NCBI GenBank assembly: GCA_020796225.1
Contig: CM036756.1
Coordinates: 50,076,363 to 50,140,362 of the forward strand
DNA from: Arion vulgaris
Lineage: Eukaryota > Mollusca > Gastropoda > Stylommatophora > Arionidae
Direction of reading: 5' to 3'
Length of the DNA: 64,000 bases
In this document: positions 44,830-55,917 of the stretch, piece by piece
Position numbering within the stretch: the stretch's first letter is position 1
Layout: each line of letters begins with the position of its first letter
Program-made: the position numbers and the translations under genes
The notes under the pieces: model-generated
Told to the model about the DNA's origin: nothing
Seen by the model: the letters and a program-made list of their open reading frames with translations, nothing else
Databases searched by the model: none

Positions 44830-45462
44830 TATATTCCTTAGCGAGACATGGACAGTGTATAGCAGACACGCAAGAAAATTAAACCATTTCCACACAAGCT
44901 GTCTACGCAGAATACTAAAAATAAACTGGCAGGACAAAATTCCAGACAGCGAAGTCCTCACAAGAGCAAAGATCCCAAGCGTCAACACCCTGTTGCAGAA
45001 GGCCCAACTGAGATGGGTCGGTCACGTTGCTCGAATGCCTGATAAACGCATCCCAAAACAGTTGATGTATGGCGAGCTTGAAGGGGGCAGACGTTTAGCA
45101 GGTGGACAGAAAAACGCTTTAAAGACACTCTTAAAGTGTCTCTGAAATGCTTCGATATAGACAATACGTGCTGGGAATCCCTTGCGCAAGATCGCCAAAT
45201 GTGGCGCTGTAACAACAAAAGAGGAACCCGAATAGCTGAGAATCATCGTATTGTTGAGTCACAGAGAAAACGAGCAGCGCGAAAAGACAGAGCACACAAC
45301 ACGCACATGTCTAACCTTGATCATGTATGCCCCACCTGTGGTCGGGGATTCTGTTCTAGGATTGGACTCTACAGTCACCTCCGCACACACCAGAGAGGTG
45401 CAACAGTACACGTCTGAGATTGTTGTCATCATCGCTTGCGATGGACGGCTATTATTATTGGT
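44830..45462 (+). mobile_element. RTE-H LINE 3' end with zinc finger
   Basis: Plus strand: ETWTVYSRHARKLNHFHTS at 44,843, RILKINWQDKIPDSEVL, then IPSVNTLLQKAQLRWVGHV near 44,972 and GELEGGRRLAGGQK. Past a shift near 45,140 the C-terminus is SQRKRAARKDRAHNTHMS and a C2H2 finger CPTCGRGFCSRIGLYSHLRTH near 45,333. It ends in an ATTATTATT tail near 45,455. 5'-truncated and inserted in the endonuclease-RT linker of LINE E. Confidence 0.8.
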
Positions 45463-46890
45463 ATCTTGCTTTCAGTCTTTCTGACTTTGCTTCCAACAAT
45501 TTCTTCTTTAGTATCCTTCTGTTGTCTATTATTTTCCATGTTGTAGGCGTTATCCATTCTTTTCTTTTTTTTCAGATGGTACCCTAGACATGCTTCGCTG
45601 CTCTTGCTATATATAGATGATATGTTTCCCATGCTTTTTTTATGCTATCAGTTTCATCCGCGTTTCCTTTACTTTCTAGGGCTTGGAATTTGTTCTTTAT
45701 CTGCAGTATAAAAGTATCCCTTACTTCCGTGTCCTTTAGTCTATCCACATCGAATCTCTTTTGGAAGTTTTTCTGTTGTCCTGTTTTTCTTAGTTTAAGT
45801 TTAATATAAGCTGTGACTAGGTGGTGGTTGCTGCCAATATCTGCACCTCTCTTGACCACAAAATCTAGCAGTGAGCGTTGCCACGGTCCATTGATCATTA
45901 GATGATCAAGTTGGTTTTTACCTCTGTCGTTAGGGGAATACCATGTCAATTTATGGAAATCTAAATGTTGAAATAGGGTACCTCCTATAACGAGATTGTT
46001 AATGCTGCAAAAGTTTACTAAATGTTCCCCATTGTCTTTCATCGTACCACATCTATGTTTTCCAATAGTTCTGTAACTATGTGTGTTGTCTTGTCCAACC
46101 TTCGCATTGAGGTCTCTCATAACAATGATAATATCATGGGATGGTGACTTGTCCAACTCTGCTTGTAGATTTTAAAAGTATGAATCTTTCCCTGCATCCT
46201 CACTATCATTAGTTGGTGCGTAGCATTGTAGATGGTGATGTTTGTATGCTTCCCCTTTAATCTGATCTTAATCAAGCAGCTACTGATAGGTTTCCATTCT
46301 AACAGACATTTTTCCACGCCTTTCCTTAGGATGACTGCTACTCCTTCATGGTGTTGGTCATCATTTCATCCAGAAAATAGGACTTTTTCACCTGTTCCAG
46401 TGGTACTTCTTCTGTTTCCTGTCCATTGTCCATTCTCGCTAACCCTTAGAATATGCAGATTATATCTTCTCATTTCAGCTGTTATCTGCGATAGCTTTCC
46501 AGCTTCGTACGTTGTTCTTACATTCCAGAATCCAATTCTGGTCTTGGTTTTGGCATTCAGGACTTCCGTCCTCATGAAAGTAGCTTCCTTTCGGCTTCCA
46601 GTCATATGAATCAATGACTCTGGTAGCCCTTCATGCCTGTGAATATGATGTGTTTTTGTTGCTGTTTCCGTAACGTTCAAGATTTTTTAAAGGATGGGAT
46701 TGTTAGTCTCAAGCCCAACCCCCAACCTGGAAGACCAGGAGACCATACTTTGTCTGTCCCCCCCCCACCCCTCAGTGACCTGTTTGGCTTGGTTGACCCT
46801 GCAAGGAACATAAGTTCCTGCCGTCCTAGTCCACTGTATCATTGGAGTATGCAAGCCTCCCTACCACCACATGGTAATGGCCTCATGGGT
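45463..46890 (-). mobile_element. LINE E copy 2: 5' UTR and APE endonuclease
   Basis: Minus strand: GFWNVRTTYEAGKLSQITAE near 46,540, a decayed catalytic helix region, VMRDLNAKVGQDNTHSYRT near 46,120, GGTLFQHLDFHKLTWYSPN near 45,980, and SNHHLVTAYIKLKL near 45,820. The catalytic pattern is damaged: the usual SDHHLV is SNHHLV and GDLNAK is RDLNAK. A 190-codon frame (46,156-45,584) survives. 46,690-46,890 is probably 5' UTR with a C-run. Confidence 0.8.
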
Positions 46891-46899
46891 AGAACTGTC

Positions 46900-47680
46900 T
46901 ATATATTCAATGGTATATCTTGTCTAACCCAACAAAGCAGCTGTGACATGGTTCTCTTTAGAAAAAGCTGTATTTTCAATACCCATCACCAACGGTGATT
47001 TTATGTTTGGAGGTGGTGAATAGGTCTCAGGCAATGAAATACCTGGGGTTCTGATTTGATCAAAGATTTGCTTTTACAGAACACATAGATCATGTAGTAA
47101 TGAAGGCTAGAAAGGGTATGACCATGATGAGAGTAATGGCTGTGGCGAATTGTGAGCAGTGCCATTTTTTGTCTCTTCTACCAGGTCCTGGCCCTTTTTG
47201 TGATTGAGCATGTTCTTGTGATCCTGATTCTCAGCCATGTGCAAATGAAAAGGCTGAAAATAATACAGAATGATGCTATGCGCATCATACTAAAATGCAC
47301 TAAAGATATATTGTGCAAAACGATGCATTATCGTCTTGATTATATTACTATGGAAGACAGAACAAAGAAGTGTCATGCACAGGCCTAGTTCCGAGTCAAT
47401 GCGGACATACAACATCCGTTGCACATGGAAATTAGAAAAAAAAAAGTAAAAAGGTTAAGAAGAGGAAAATCTTGGATTGATCAGGCTGAGGACTGTATTC
47501 AACAGGTGAGTTCACTTGAAGACATTGAATCCGGAGAAGAATGGATACCAATGCCAACAGGAATCAATACATCTTTTTCAGTATGTATCAAACTTGATGA
47601 AGAATGCAGACAAGAAAACCCAGTGGTCATAGAGGAAGAAGTTATGGCATTAATTTCTGAGAACAATGTAATCATTTATA
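46900..47680 (+). mobile_element. LINE D copy 3, part before the PLE
   Basis: Plus strand: RT C-terminus with FTEHIDHVVMKARKGMTMM near 47,074 and KRLKIIQNDAMRIILKCTKD near 47,250. Then a 105-codon frame (47,419-47,733) with GKSWIDQAEDCIQQVSSLED and VMALISENNVIIY, which is where RNase H begins. Cut at 47,680 by the Penelope element and resumes with YTDGS at 50,645. Confidence 0.8.
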
Positions 47681-48218
47681 TTCACAAAATAGATGAGACT
47701 GCAGTAAAACTATTTGATTGGCAAAACACGTAATCACAAAGCACTGTAGTTTTGCAAATTACAAAAACAATGACAAAATACAGCAACGTTTTGACCAACA
47801 AGGCCTTTATCAAGCAAACGAACAATAGGAGTGACAAATTTTAAAAAAACAAATGAACGACCAAATACAAACGTTTCTAATGAAAATCTGGGAATAAAAC
47901 GAATAACGAAATAAATGTAACACAAAAACACACATAAAAACTAGAAATAAAACGGAAGAGAAACAATGAAAAATCTAATAAATATATAACTTGAATACAT
48001 GCAACATATACCCATATAGATTACAATGCATGGGAAGAGAAAGTACTAAGAAGTATAGGAATGTAATACGTTGAGCCCACTTGGTTGCAAGGTACCATAC
48101 AAAGAAATCAACCGATTCTCCAGAGCAAATCAACTGCGATCATCCAAGGAACATGATCGGATGGCTGTGACCTGGACATCGTGAGCTCCTAAATGGCCAG
48201 TATCATTGAAATGGGTTG

Positions 48219-48760
48219 CTACAGGGTCACAGAGCATTGGCGTATGTCGCACAAGTGTTGGGCGAATCGGTCACTGAGCCTCTTGCCTGTCTCACCGATA
48301 TAAGCCTTGTTACACCGCTTACAGATAATGGCATAGATAAGATTACGGGACTCGCATGTGAAACCATCGTCAACAAGAAACGTGGCTAAAGGAAAAGATA
48401 CAGTACGCGTCTGTATCACATAAGCACATGTGTTCCAACGCCAACGGCCACACTGGACAGTGCCAAAATGAGTCTGGATATTGGACTGTGTACCAACATA
48501 TCCTTAAGACTTCTGTCTCGTCTGTAAGCCACCAAAGGATAGTTGGGGAAGACAGAACGGGTCTCAGGATCTGACTTAAGGATAGACAGATGACAGAATA
48601 AAACATTTTTCACCGGTGAACTATGGGGGTGGAAAGTAAAGATAAGTTTTACTCTGTCAGAGTTAGTAGTCCTATGCTGGCTGGTGAGGGCCTGCTGGCG
48701 AGTGATTTTCTGAACTCGATAGCATGAGGTATAGAAGTGTACAATGAGCACACATCAAGG
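48219..48760 (-). pseudogene. PLE minus copy: RT C-terminus and GIY-YIG remnant
   Basis: Minus strand: RVQKITRQQALTSQHRTTNS near 48,720, NYPLVAYRRDRSLKDMLVHS near 48,530 and, after a shift, ICKRCNKAYIGETGKRL near 48,320 with DRFAQHLCDIRQ. The endonuclease core residues are present, but the frame is broken and the RT centre deleted. Confidence 0.8.
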
Positions 48761-48939
48761 AGGAAGAGATGGTAGGTTCTCTCGGTAGCAACTCAATGGA
48801 AGAAAAGACAGACATAGCGTGGTTCGTATCTTTCAAAAATGACGGGAGTGTGGTGACTATGGGATTAAAGATACTATCAAGGAATTCGAAGATGTGTTCC
48901 GTAGGGCAAGAGCAAGCAAGAGCTGTCTTTTCTTCCATT

Positions 48940-50150
48940 GAGTTGTTGCCTGGCAGGACTTACCGTCTCTTCCTCCTTGATGTGTGCTCATTGTACACTT
49001 CTATACCTCATCCTGATGGCCTTAAAGCTATCCAGTTCTTCCTCAATAGGAGAACTAATCCACTTGTGTCAACTTCTGCTCTCCTTCGTCTCATGGAACT
49101 AGTTCTCACTCTTAACTCCTTTCAGTTTAATGACCAATTCTTTGAGAAGATCAGTGGGGTTGCCATGGGTACTAAAATGGGATCTAGTTATGCTTGTCTA
49201 TTCATGGGTTATCTTGAACACCTAGTATGGACTACATATGATGGCCCCTTCCGTCTGTCTATCACATATACATTGATGACTGTATTGGCATTACTGACAT
49301 GCCTGAAGCCGATTTGTCACGCTTCATTAATTTCATTAATATTTTCAACTCTTCTATTCGTTTTACTTCTCACATCACTACTTGTGTCAACTTTCTTGAC
49401 ATTACTATCACCATACGCCTTTCCACTATCACTACATCAGTATATTACAAGCCTACTGATGCATATAGTTTTCTCCTTTATACTTCTTCCCATCCCCAGG
49501 CTTGTCGTGACTCTTTGCCATTCTCGCAGCTCTTGCGCCTCTATAGCGAGGACGATGATTTTCTTGAAAGAGCTCACGAGATGCTTGATTTCTTTCACAG
49601 GCGCCTATACACGGAGAGGGTGCTTGTCTCGGCTATGCATCGAGTTCAGAAAATCACTCGCCAGCAGGCCCTCACCAGCCAGCATCGGACTACTAACTCT
49701 GACAGAGTAAAACTTATCTTAACTTTCCACCCCCATAGTTCACTGGTGAAAAATGTTTTATTCCGTCATCTGTCTATCCTTAAGTCAGATCCTGAGACCC
49801 GTTCTGTCTTCCCCAACTATCCTTTGGTGGCTTACAGACGGGACAGAAGTCTTAAGGATATGTTGGTACACAGTCGCCTTAAGTCCAATATCCAGACTCA
49901 TTTTGACACTGTCCAGTGTGGCGTTGGCGTTGGAACACATGTGCTTATGTGATACAGACGCGTACTGTATCTTTCCTTTAGCCACGTTTCTTATTGACGA
50001 TGGTTTCACATGCGAGTCCCATAATCTTATCTATGCCATTATCTGTAAGCGGTGTAACAAGGCTTATATCGGCGAGACGGGCAGGAGGCTCAGTGACCGA
50101 TTCGCCCAACACTTGCGCGACACATACGCCAATGCTCTGTGACCCCTGTA
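48940..50150 (+). pseudogene. PLE plus copy: RT and GIY-YIG endonuclease
   Basis: Plus strand: LLDVCSLYTSIPHPDGLKA near 48,975 (motif A region), KISGVAMGTKMGSSYACLF near 49,150, the catalytic YIDDCIGI near 49,268 in the next frame, then FLDITITI, VYYKPTDAYSFLLYTSSHP near 49,440 and FPNYPLVAYRRDRSLKDML near 49,812. GIY-YIG domain: LIYAIICKRCNKAYIGETG near 50,030 and DRFAQHLRD. Two frameshifts (near 49,270 and 49,950) inactivate it. Order RT then GIY-YIG is that of endonuclease-bearing PLEs such as Penelope and Neptune. Confidence 0.85.
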
Positions 50151-50634
50151 GCAACCCATTTCAATTATACTGGCCATTTAGGAGCTCACGATGTCCAGGT
50201 CACAGCCATCCGATCATGTTCCTTGGATGATCGCAGTTGATTTGCTCTGGAGAATCGGTTGATTTCATTGTATGGTACCTTGCAACCAAGTGGGCTCAAC
50301 GTATTACATTCCTATACTTCTTAGTACTTTCTCTTTCCATGCATTGTAATCTATATGGGTATATGTTGCATGTATTCAAGTTATATATTTATTAGATTTT
50401 TCATTGTTTCTCTTCCGTTTTATTTCTAGTTTTTATGTGTGTTTTTTGTGTTACATTTATTTCGTTATTCGTTTTTATTCCTAGATTTTCATTAGAAATG
50501 ATTGTATTTGGTCGTCCATTTGGTTTTTTTTAATCTATCACTCCTGTTGTTCGTTTGCTTGATAAAGGCCTTGTTGGTCGAAACGTTGCTGTATATTGTC
50601 ATTGTTTTTGTAATTTGCAAAACTACAGTACTTT

Positions 50635-51239
50635 GTAATCATTTATACAGATGGGTCAGTGATTCGACTAGCGTGGAGCACATGGGCTTTAACTGATCAA
50701 GTCAGAGGGGATGTTGTGAAGAAAGACAGTAGTGGTTTTGCAGTGACTACAAGCAGTTTCACTATGGAAATCATGGCAGTAACTAAAGCAATTGTCTGAG
50801 TGGAGTCACATACTTTTATCCATGCATATCATCTCAGTGACTCAATGAGTATGCTCAGGAAGATTGAAACTCTTAAGAGGTCTAATCTGCCAAATGTCTG
50901 TTTTATTTTTGTGCCTAATATGCAGGTATAAAAGGGGAATGAAATCGCCAATAGGCTTGCAGGTATGGCTGCTGTAGGAAGCGGGTGAGCAATGGACCAG
51001 GCTGATAAGCTGATTTACCTAAAGGAAAGAGATTGTGTAAACCATTGAAGGAATGGTGTTGAATATGCAACGCTAACAAGACTGCAAGAATAACAAGTCA
51101 AATGTGGTGTAGCTAGACAAGAGCACACACACTGGAAGCCTTAGATGAATAGTAAAATAACACAGAACTATTGCCATTAGTTGCCACATTCTGAAAGTCC
51201 TACTGAGGAAGAGATTGGAGCACTTATGCACTAATTGGT
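50635..51239 (+). mobile_element. LINE D copy 3, part after the PLE (RNase H)
   Basis: Plus strand: IIYTDGSVIRLAWSTWAL at 50,639, TSSFTMEIMAVTKAI near 50,750, LSDSMSMLRKIETLKRS near 50,832, KGNEIANRLAGMA near 50,935 and LTRLQE near 51,075. The D of the first RNase H carboxylate, the E of EI and the D of SDS are visible; the last D of NExAD is N. Stops make it dead. Confidence 0.8.
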
Positions 51240-51870
51240 TTGATGTGCAGTGATGATGATCTGATGACTAAGCTAAACAAAACTATAAACTTCACTGTCT
51301 TTTGTAGCTGACACAGAAGTCTGTGTAGTTTCCTTTCCATTGTTTCACGGTGCCAGTGAGTTTCTCTCAGTGTATCATATTTGGAGCATTCTTGAAGTAT
51401 GTGCCCTGCAGTCTGGGAAAGCTGTCCATATATCAACCAATCAAGCGCCATGTCTGCTGGTGTAGGTGATCATGTCTCTCCACAACTCTCTATCCCTGAT
51501 GCAGTCAATCAGTTCTGATGTTGATCTTTTGTCGAACCACAATGTCAGACCGTCCAACATTTTCTCCCTCTGCCTTCCACAATCTATCCTTCCCTGTATT
51601 TTGGACATTGTCACAAAATGTTCTAAACCTCCCCTTCATATTATATGCCCAAAGAACATTGATTGTCTGACTCTTATTCTTTTCATCAGGTTTCTTTGTA
51701 TGCAACTTTGTCATTTTTTTTTTTTTTGCTGTTCATGGAATTTTCAGCATTTTACTGTCAAACTAAAACTCTAATATTATTGACTGTTTGTTATCCACGA
51801 TTCACTGCCACACATAAGTTTGGCTCAATATTCCTCAAGAAAAATTTAGTTATCTGCAATATGGAGTTGG
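51240..51870 (-). mobile_element. Two LINE C-terminal pieces in tandem
   Basis: 51,240-51,448: AGHILQECSKYDTLRETHW and QKTVKFIV, the end of an RNase H-type LINE. 51,449-51,870: CGSESWITNSQ near 51,850, then MFFGHIIRRGGLEHFVT near 51,660, GRIDCGRQRENMLDGL and RDRELWRDMI, the C-terminus of another RTE/jockey-type family (J). Both on the minus strand. Confidence 0.7.
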
Positions 51871-52335
51871 TCCACATGGGCGCACACATTATAGATTCAC
51901 TATACTTGAATCCATTTGGAGTGGATGTCACCTATAGAGGTTTCCAAACACCAGAGACATATGGATCTACTTTCCTGAATGTACGGGTGTTTGCGGCAAC
52001 GAGAGAGAGGATAGGCTTACATCAAAAGCATCGTTTGTTGGGGAGTTTAGAATGGATAAGTGGAATGTTCTTCTGTCTCTTGGCGAAATACTATTGGATG
52101 AGGATTACTAAAATTGACGTTGAATCAATCCAGCGATTTAAGGATTTTGGAATTACATGTTGTACAAGTAGAGCTGGATGCTTGAGGGCAGAGAAAGGAG
52201 TGTAATTAGCCAGCGAGCGACAGAAACCATCAGTATGCATACCCTTTGATATCTGTTAGGGGAGACTGAGCACCTACGGATCTGCCTGGAGTGCTATGAG
52301 GTCAGTTCAGTAACCGATAACCAATATTTTCTTAA
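51871..52335 (+). mobile_element. RNase H LINE 3' end
   Basis: Plus strand: WIYFPECTGVCGNERED near 51,961 with RLTSKASFVGEFRMDKWNVL, then ESIQRFKDFGITCC near 52,122 and TEHLRICLECYE near 52,268. The tail AGTAACCGATAACCAATATT matches the 3' end of the 5'-inverted copy at 28,268. GHxG is lost (ECTG). Confidence 0.7.
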
Positions 52336-52782
52336 GCAATCCCATGAGATGTTCCTGTTGACACTGTCAACGGATTTTTCCTGGTATATAAATGCAACTT
52401 TGCAGGTCTACCAGAAAAATTGCATATGGGAAATCACTCTGAAACTTTGTTCATCTGATGCGCAAGCAAATCTTATGTGATCAGCTGCACTTACACTACT
52501 ACCTTGTCTCATGGATAGCTTCCCTGTTTTATCAATATTAAATTTGCCAGACTACAGCATTGCAGTCTGTTTTCATGGCCACTACAAAGAGGTGGAGCAG
52601 GATCTTGATCAGTGTCAGATCTCTGACCCTGGCACCGAATTCAGACCTTATTCATTACATGTATGGCTCCATAAAAGTGAAACAATCTTTAAAACAATGA
52701 CCAAGCTGTTTGTACATAACAATGGTAATATTTCATCAAGAGTTAAGCGGCCCAAAATGTCTAACAGGAAAACATTACTCAC
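52336..52782. other. No recognisable feature
   Basis: A plus-strand frame of 123 codons (52,511-52,882) overlaps the host exon in antisense and shows no motif. I do not call it a gene. Confidence 0.45.
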
Positions 52783-52841
52783 TTCATTTCTTTCTCCCTT
52801 TGAGACTTTTGTTCTAAATAGTCTCTCATCTTTGCAGATGC
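52783..52841 (-). CDS. Host gene exon (ASAKMRDYLEQKSQREKEM)
   Basis: Fifty-nine bases between acceptor TTTCTCTTTCTTTTAAAG and donor ATGAA|GTGAGT. It starts in phase 0 after the exon at 55.9 kb and ends with two bases of a lysine codon completed at 37,188. The reading ASAKMRDYLEQKSQREKEM(K) is helical and charged. AAG is a less common acceptor dinucleotide context but the pyrimidine tract is strong. Confidence 0.65.
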
Positions 52842-53063
52842 CTTTAAAAGAAAGAGAAATCGGAGCTACATATTTTTTGTAAAAACACACACAAAATGTA
52901 CACAATAATAAACTAACCAGCTACTGATAGCTAACAATTACAAGAAGGACTGAAATAAATTTCTTTTCTCATGTCTAATTTAACAATAATTGTGGAATTT
53001 ATCTTTCCGGTTTAGATATGTATCATTTTCATTTGCAAATTGAGGTGGACATGCTCCATTCTT

Positions 53064-53275
53064 ACTAATGGCGAAACACGTAAAAACAAAGTACTGTAGT
53101 TTTACAAAATACAAAAACAACAATACACAGCAACGTTTCGACCAAAAGGCCTTTAGCAAGCAAAGGATACAACAGATGTGAAGAAATTGACTTTTTACGC
53201 TGTACAATACATATAGAATTAGGCAATAAATTCCTAACGGCCCTAAAATGAAAATCTGTGACTAAATGTTTCACC
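53064..53275 (-). mobile_element. Penelope-like element 3' end, second subfamily
   Basis: Minus strand: TTTAGTCACAGATTTTCATT, GGGCCGTTAGGAAT, TTTGCTTGCTAAAGGCC and GGTCGAAACGTTGCTG, ending AACTACAGTACTTTG. The conserved TTGATAAAGG has become TTGCTAAAGG here. Confidence 0.75.
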
Positions 53276-53450
53276 ATTGCTGCATTATTTTACTGCAGTC
53301 TTCCCTTTATCAATAATTCCATCCTTACTATATGCTTTGCAGATATATTTCCAGACTATTCCAGATAGACATTTATGAAATTCTTAGTAATTAAATTTAT
53401 TGTAATCACATTTATATGAATGACATAAATCTGAGATTTAAAAATAACCC

Positions 53451-53753
53451 TTCTAAAAAAGAGCTTTACTGTGGAGTGTCTTTCATAAACGTTTTGTCTA
53501 TTGAACACAGAATAATCAAGTCAGATTCAATTGTAGTTCTTAAAACTCATTCTCTTCTTACAATAAACTTGTATTTTATATGTGTACACCTGTGTGTATG
53601 TATGCTGTTGTTTCATCTCAAATATACAAGCACAATAAGTTTATCACATGTGTTTGTGGGAACAGTGTTCGCTAGAATCTGACCTGATTATTCTGTATTC
53701 AATGGAAGTAGCGTTTATGAAAGACACTCCTCAGTAAAGCTCTTTTTTGAAGA
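53451..53753. mobile_element. MITE with about 80 bp terminal inverted repeats
   Basis: Left AAAAAAGAGCTTTACTG.GGAG with GTGTCTTTCATAAACG and GAACACAGAATAATCA pairs with the reversed right end over about 80 bases at roughly 90% identity by eye. The centre is AT-rich and non-coding. I could not settle the target duplication or superfamily. Confidence 0.75.
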
Positions 53754-54076
53754 GCTAGCTGGTTGTGTCTTTAAAATGCTTGTATTATAGCGCTAGGCAA
53801 TGTGTGTCGTAAGAAATAAGGTTTTGTGGTTTCAATCCTGTGTTTGGTAATTTATTTTTTTCCGGAGGTCCTAATACTTGTACACTGTCTATGTATTGAT
53901 CATATTCATTGGCTCTGTTGCTTCCCCTGGGGTTCTTACAACTCCTTATTATCTTCCATTCTCTCCTACTGATGTCAATGCTTAAACTTGGTTACTACAA
54001 CTTTGTTTCATCACCCTTTTTCAAAAATGAGTTTTCAGAAGTTTCTGTTTAGTATGACATACTAATACTACTGTGA

Positions 54077-54330
54077 GCGTCTGTAGCTCAAGCGATAGTG
54101 AGCTCGATCATAGACCCAAACACCTGGTTCAAACCCCATGGTGGGCAAGTTTGGAAGCAAATTCGTTTCCGTGAGATTTTTACAAAAGGTAAAAATAGAC
54201 CTCACCATTCAGAAAGCAATGGCAAACTACTGAACGTATAAGTGGTGCCTAGAAAATCAATGACTCGTTTACAGTGGTTGATGGCTACGTCCTTTGGGAT
54301 AATGCCACGATTTTCACTAATACTATGTTA
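54077..54330 (+). mobile_element. tRNA-headed SINE S3
   Basis: The head reads TGTAGCTCAAGCGATAG (A box), a 25-base gap, then GGTTCAAACCCC (B box) and GGGCAAGTTTGG, close to a tRNA in layout. The body (GCAAATTCGTTTCCGTGAG, GACCTCACCATTCAG, GCAATGGCAAACTAC, GACTCGTTTACAGTGGTTG) is shared with the headless copy at 27,853-28,031. The tail is not clearly defined. Confidence 0.75.
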
Positions 54331-54414
54331 CACTAAATGAAAACATTAAATACAACAGTATGCAAAACTATATGCAGTTATCATTAATTTCATATCATCA
54401 GTTTGTGGCCTCCT

Positions 54415-55130
54415 TCACATCAAGGTCGACTGCAATGGATTTCCAGCAAATTCTGTTCTTTGCCCTGATGGTACACTTGACAGGTTTTTATTTGCCCATC
54501 TCTTGATGTTTCTCTCCCAATTATATCTCTGCCTTCCCTTTGCTCTCTTGAACTTAACTGTATTCTCCAACATGGTCTTCAACAATGTTATGCCTTTTAA
54601 CGTGACCAAAATACAGTATTTGTCTGTTATTGGTTTAAATAGCTCTTCATTCCAAGTTGTAGCTCTCATTCTTTTTGTGCCTTTTTACCCCCAATTGGAG
54701 CATAAGTCCTCAATCAACTTATGCCAAGTCTTCCTATATTTATCACTTGCAACTCCATCCAACTCTTCCACATATTAATCGCTGCCTTCAAATCTCTTCT
54801 CAGTGTATTTCTAAGCGTCCTCTTTCATTTTCCCTACAAGTTTCAGGAAAGAGACCTTACTGTTATATTCCCCTCAGGTTTTCTCAAGGTGTGTCACATT
54901 CAGTACCAGCATCTTTTTTTCAACTCTTGGTTCACTGGGATCTGTCTCACTCTCTCAAGAAGTCCTCATTTGTGACTATCATACCATATCAGTACTTCAA
55001 TTCTGCTCAGACACCGGTTGATGAATGTTTGCAGTTCATTTGTTATTGTTTTAGTTGTTCTCCTTGTTTCTGACCCATACTGCGGAACTATATATTATAA
55101 ATTTGGTTCTAGATTTGATAATTTTAGATT
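54415..55130 (-). mobile_element. LINE scraps: family G 3' end plus a second C-terminus
   Basis: 54,655-55,130: minus-strand GKTW-type remains with WHKLIEDLCSNWG near 54,720, the family G end, and YGSET/VRNKENN-type decay near 55,070. 54,415-54,655: KRAKGRQRYNWERNIKRWAN near 54,545, a different LINE C-terminus. Both heavily shifted. Confidence 0.6.
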
Positions 55131-55219
55131 TCCACATATTTCTTAGGGCGATAAAAACTCTCTATATGTTCCTCTTTCTTTATCTATATTGCTGCTCAAG
55201 TATGTGTATCATTCTACTA

Positions 55220-55495
55220 TACAGACATGATATTTGCAGCTCGCCAACTACAGGAGAAATGTCAAGAGCAACATTGCAACCTCTACATGATCTATGTCGA
55301 TCTGATGAAGGCGTTCGACAAGGTCAACATAGCTTTCTATGGAAGATAATGGAAAAATTTGGATGCCCAGTGAAATTCATTAAGACCGTCCAACAGTTTC
55401 ACAAGGGCATGATGGCAAGTGTACTTGATGAAGAAGAGCTGTCACAGGCCTTCAATGTCACCAACGGTGTCAAACTCTCCCAAGTCAAAACCTAA
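55220..55495 (+). mobile_element. RTE-like LINE family C copy 3 (RT palm)
   Basis: Plus strand: IYVDLMKAFDKVNIAFYG near 55,285 in one frame, then WKIMEKFGCPVKFIKTVQQF near 55,340 and FNVTNGVK near 55,450 in the next. It covers RT motif A and the following loop only. Confidence 0.75.
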
Positions 55496-55499
55496 ATGC

Positions 55500-55917
55500 A
55501 TTTTACAGCATACCATTGACAAACACAGCACAGGAACTTCTATTCATATAAAGGTACAAGAATCAAGCATGAAATGCGAAGGATGGCATAGGTAGACACT
55601 TGGAAGAGTGGCCCCAGTTGTGACAATACCTAACAGAAAGAATGGATACTGAATGGTGAGAAAATTACAAACTACAACAAAGTGATAATTATCCTCAGCA
55701 TAAATACAGTTATATACAATCAGAATGTTTATCATAAATAAAACAGTATTTTTTAAAAAGGAAAACATACTTTACCTGCAATTTTAATGCAACTAGAAAA
55801 CTACACAAAAGTCCCTTACAAGGACAGTTTTGCTATACTGTCTTTCAGCAAAATAACCAAATAAACAGCTTCAACAATATGACTAAGTTATGCTTCAAAA
55901 TATCTAAAATTACTCAC
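55500..55917. other. No recognisable feature
   Basis: AT-rich intron sequence next to a host exon donor (GAG|GTGAGT at 55,917). Nothing else supported. Confidence 0.45.

Larger units (their letters stand above)
47681..50634. mobile_element. Penelope-like element, inverted-repeat copy with 13 bp duplication
   Basis: Bounded by GTAATCATTTATA at 47,668-47,680 and 50,635-50,647. A minus-oriented partial copy (47,681 to about 48,940) is joined head to head to a plus-oriented copy (about 48,940 to 50,634). Each ends with the same 3' block (TTGATAAAGGCCTT, GTCGAAACG). The minus copy lacks the RT centre and has the N-terminal RT part joined to the C-terminal part near 48,740. The junction centre has GCAACTCAATGGAAGAAAAG (48,786) facing its reverse (48,928). 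Confidence 0.85.

Noticed and set aside
44771..45417. Host C2H2 zinc-finger gene
   Set aside because: The finger CPTCGRGFCSRIGLY follows LINE C-terminal blocks and ends at an ATT tail; the same unit is inserted at 22,386 with a duplication.
48940..50150. Telomerase reverse transcriptase
   Set aside because: RT words resemble TERT-related Penelope enzymes, but the GIY-YIG domain and repeated 3' ends identify a Penelope-like element.
52511..52882. A plus-strand gene of 123 codons
   Set aside because: No recognisable motif, and it is antisense to a well-bounded host exon at 52,783-52,841.
54077..54150. A tRNA gene
   Set aside because: A and B boxes are present, but the acceptor stem does not pair convincingly and the sequence continues into a SINE body found at a second site.
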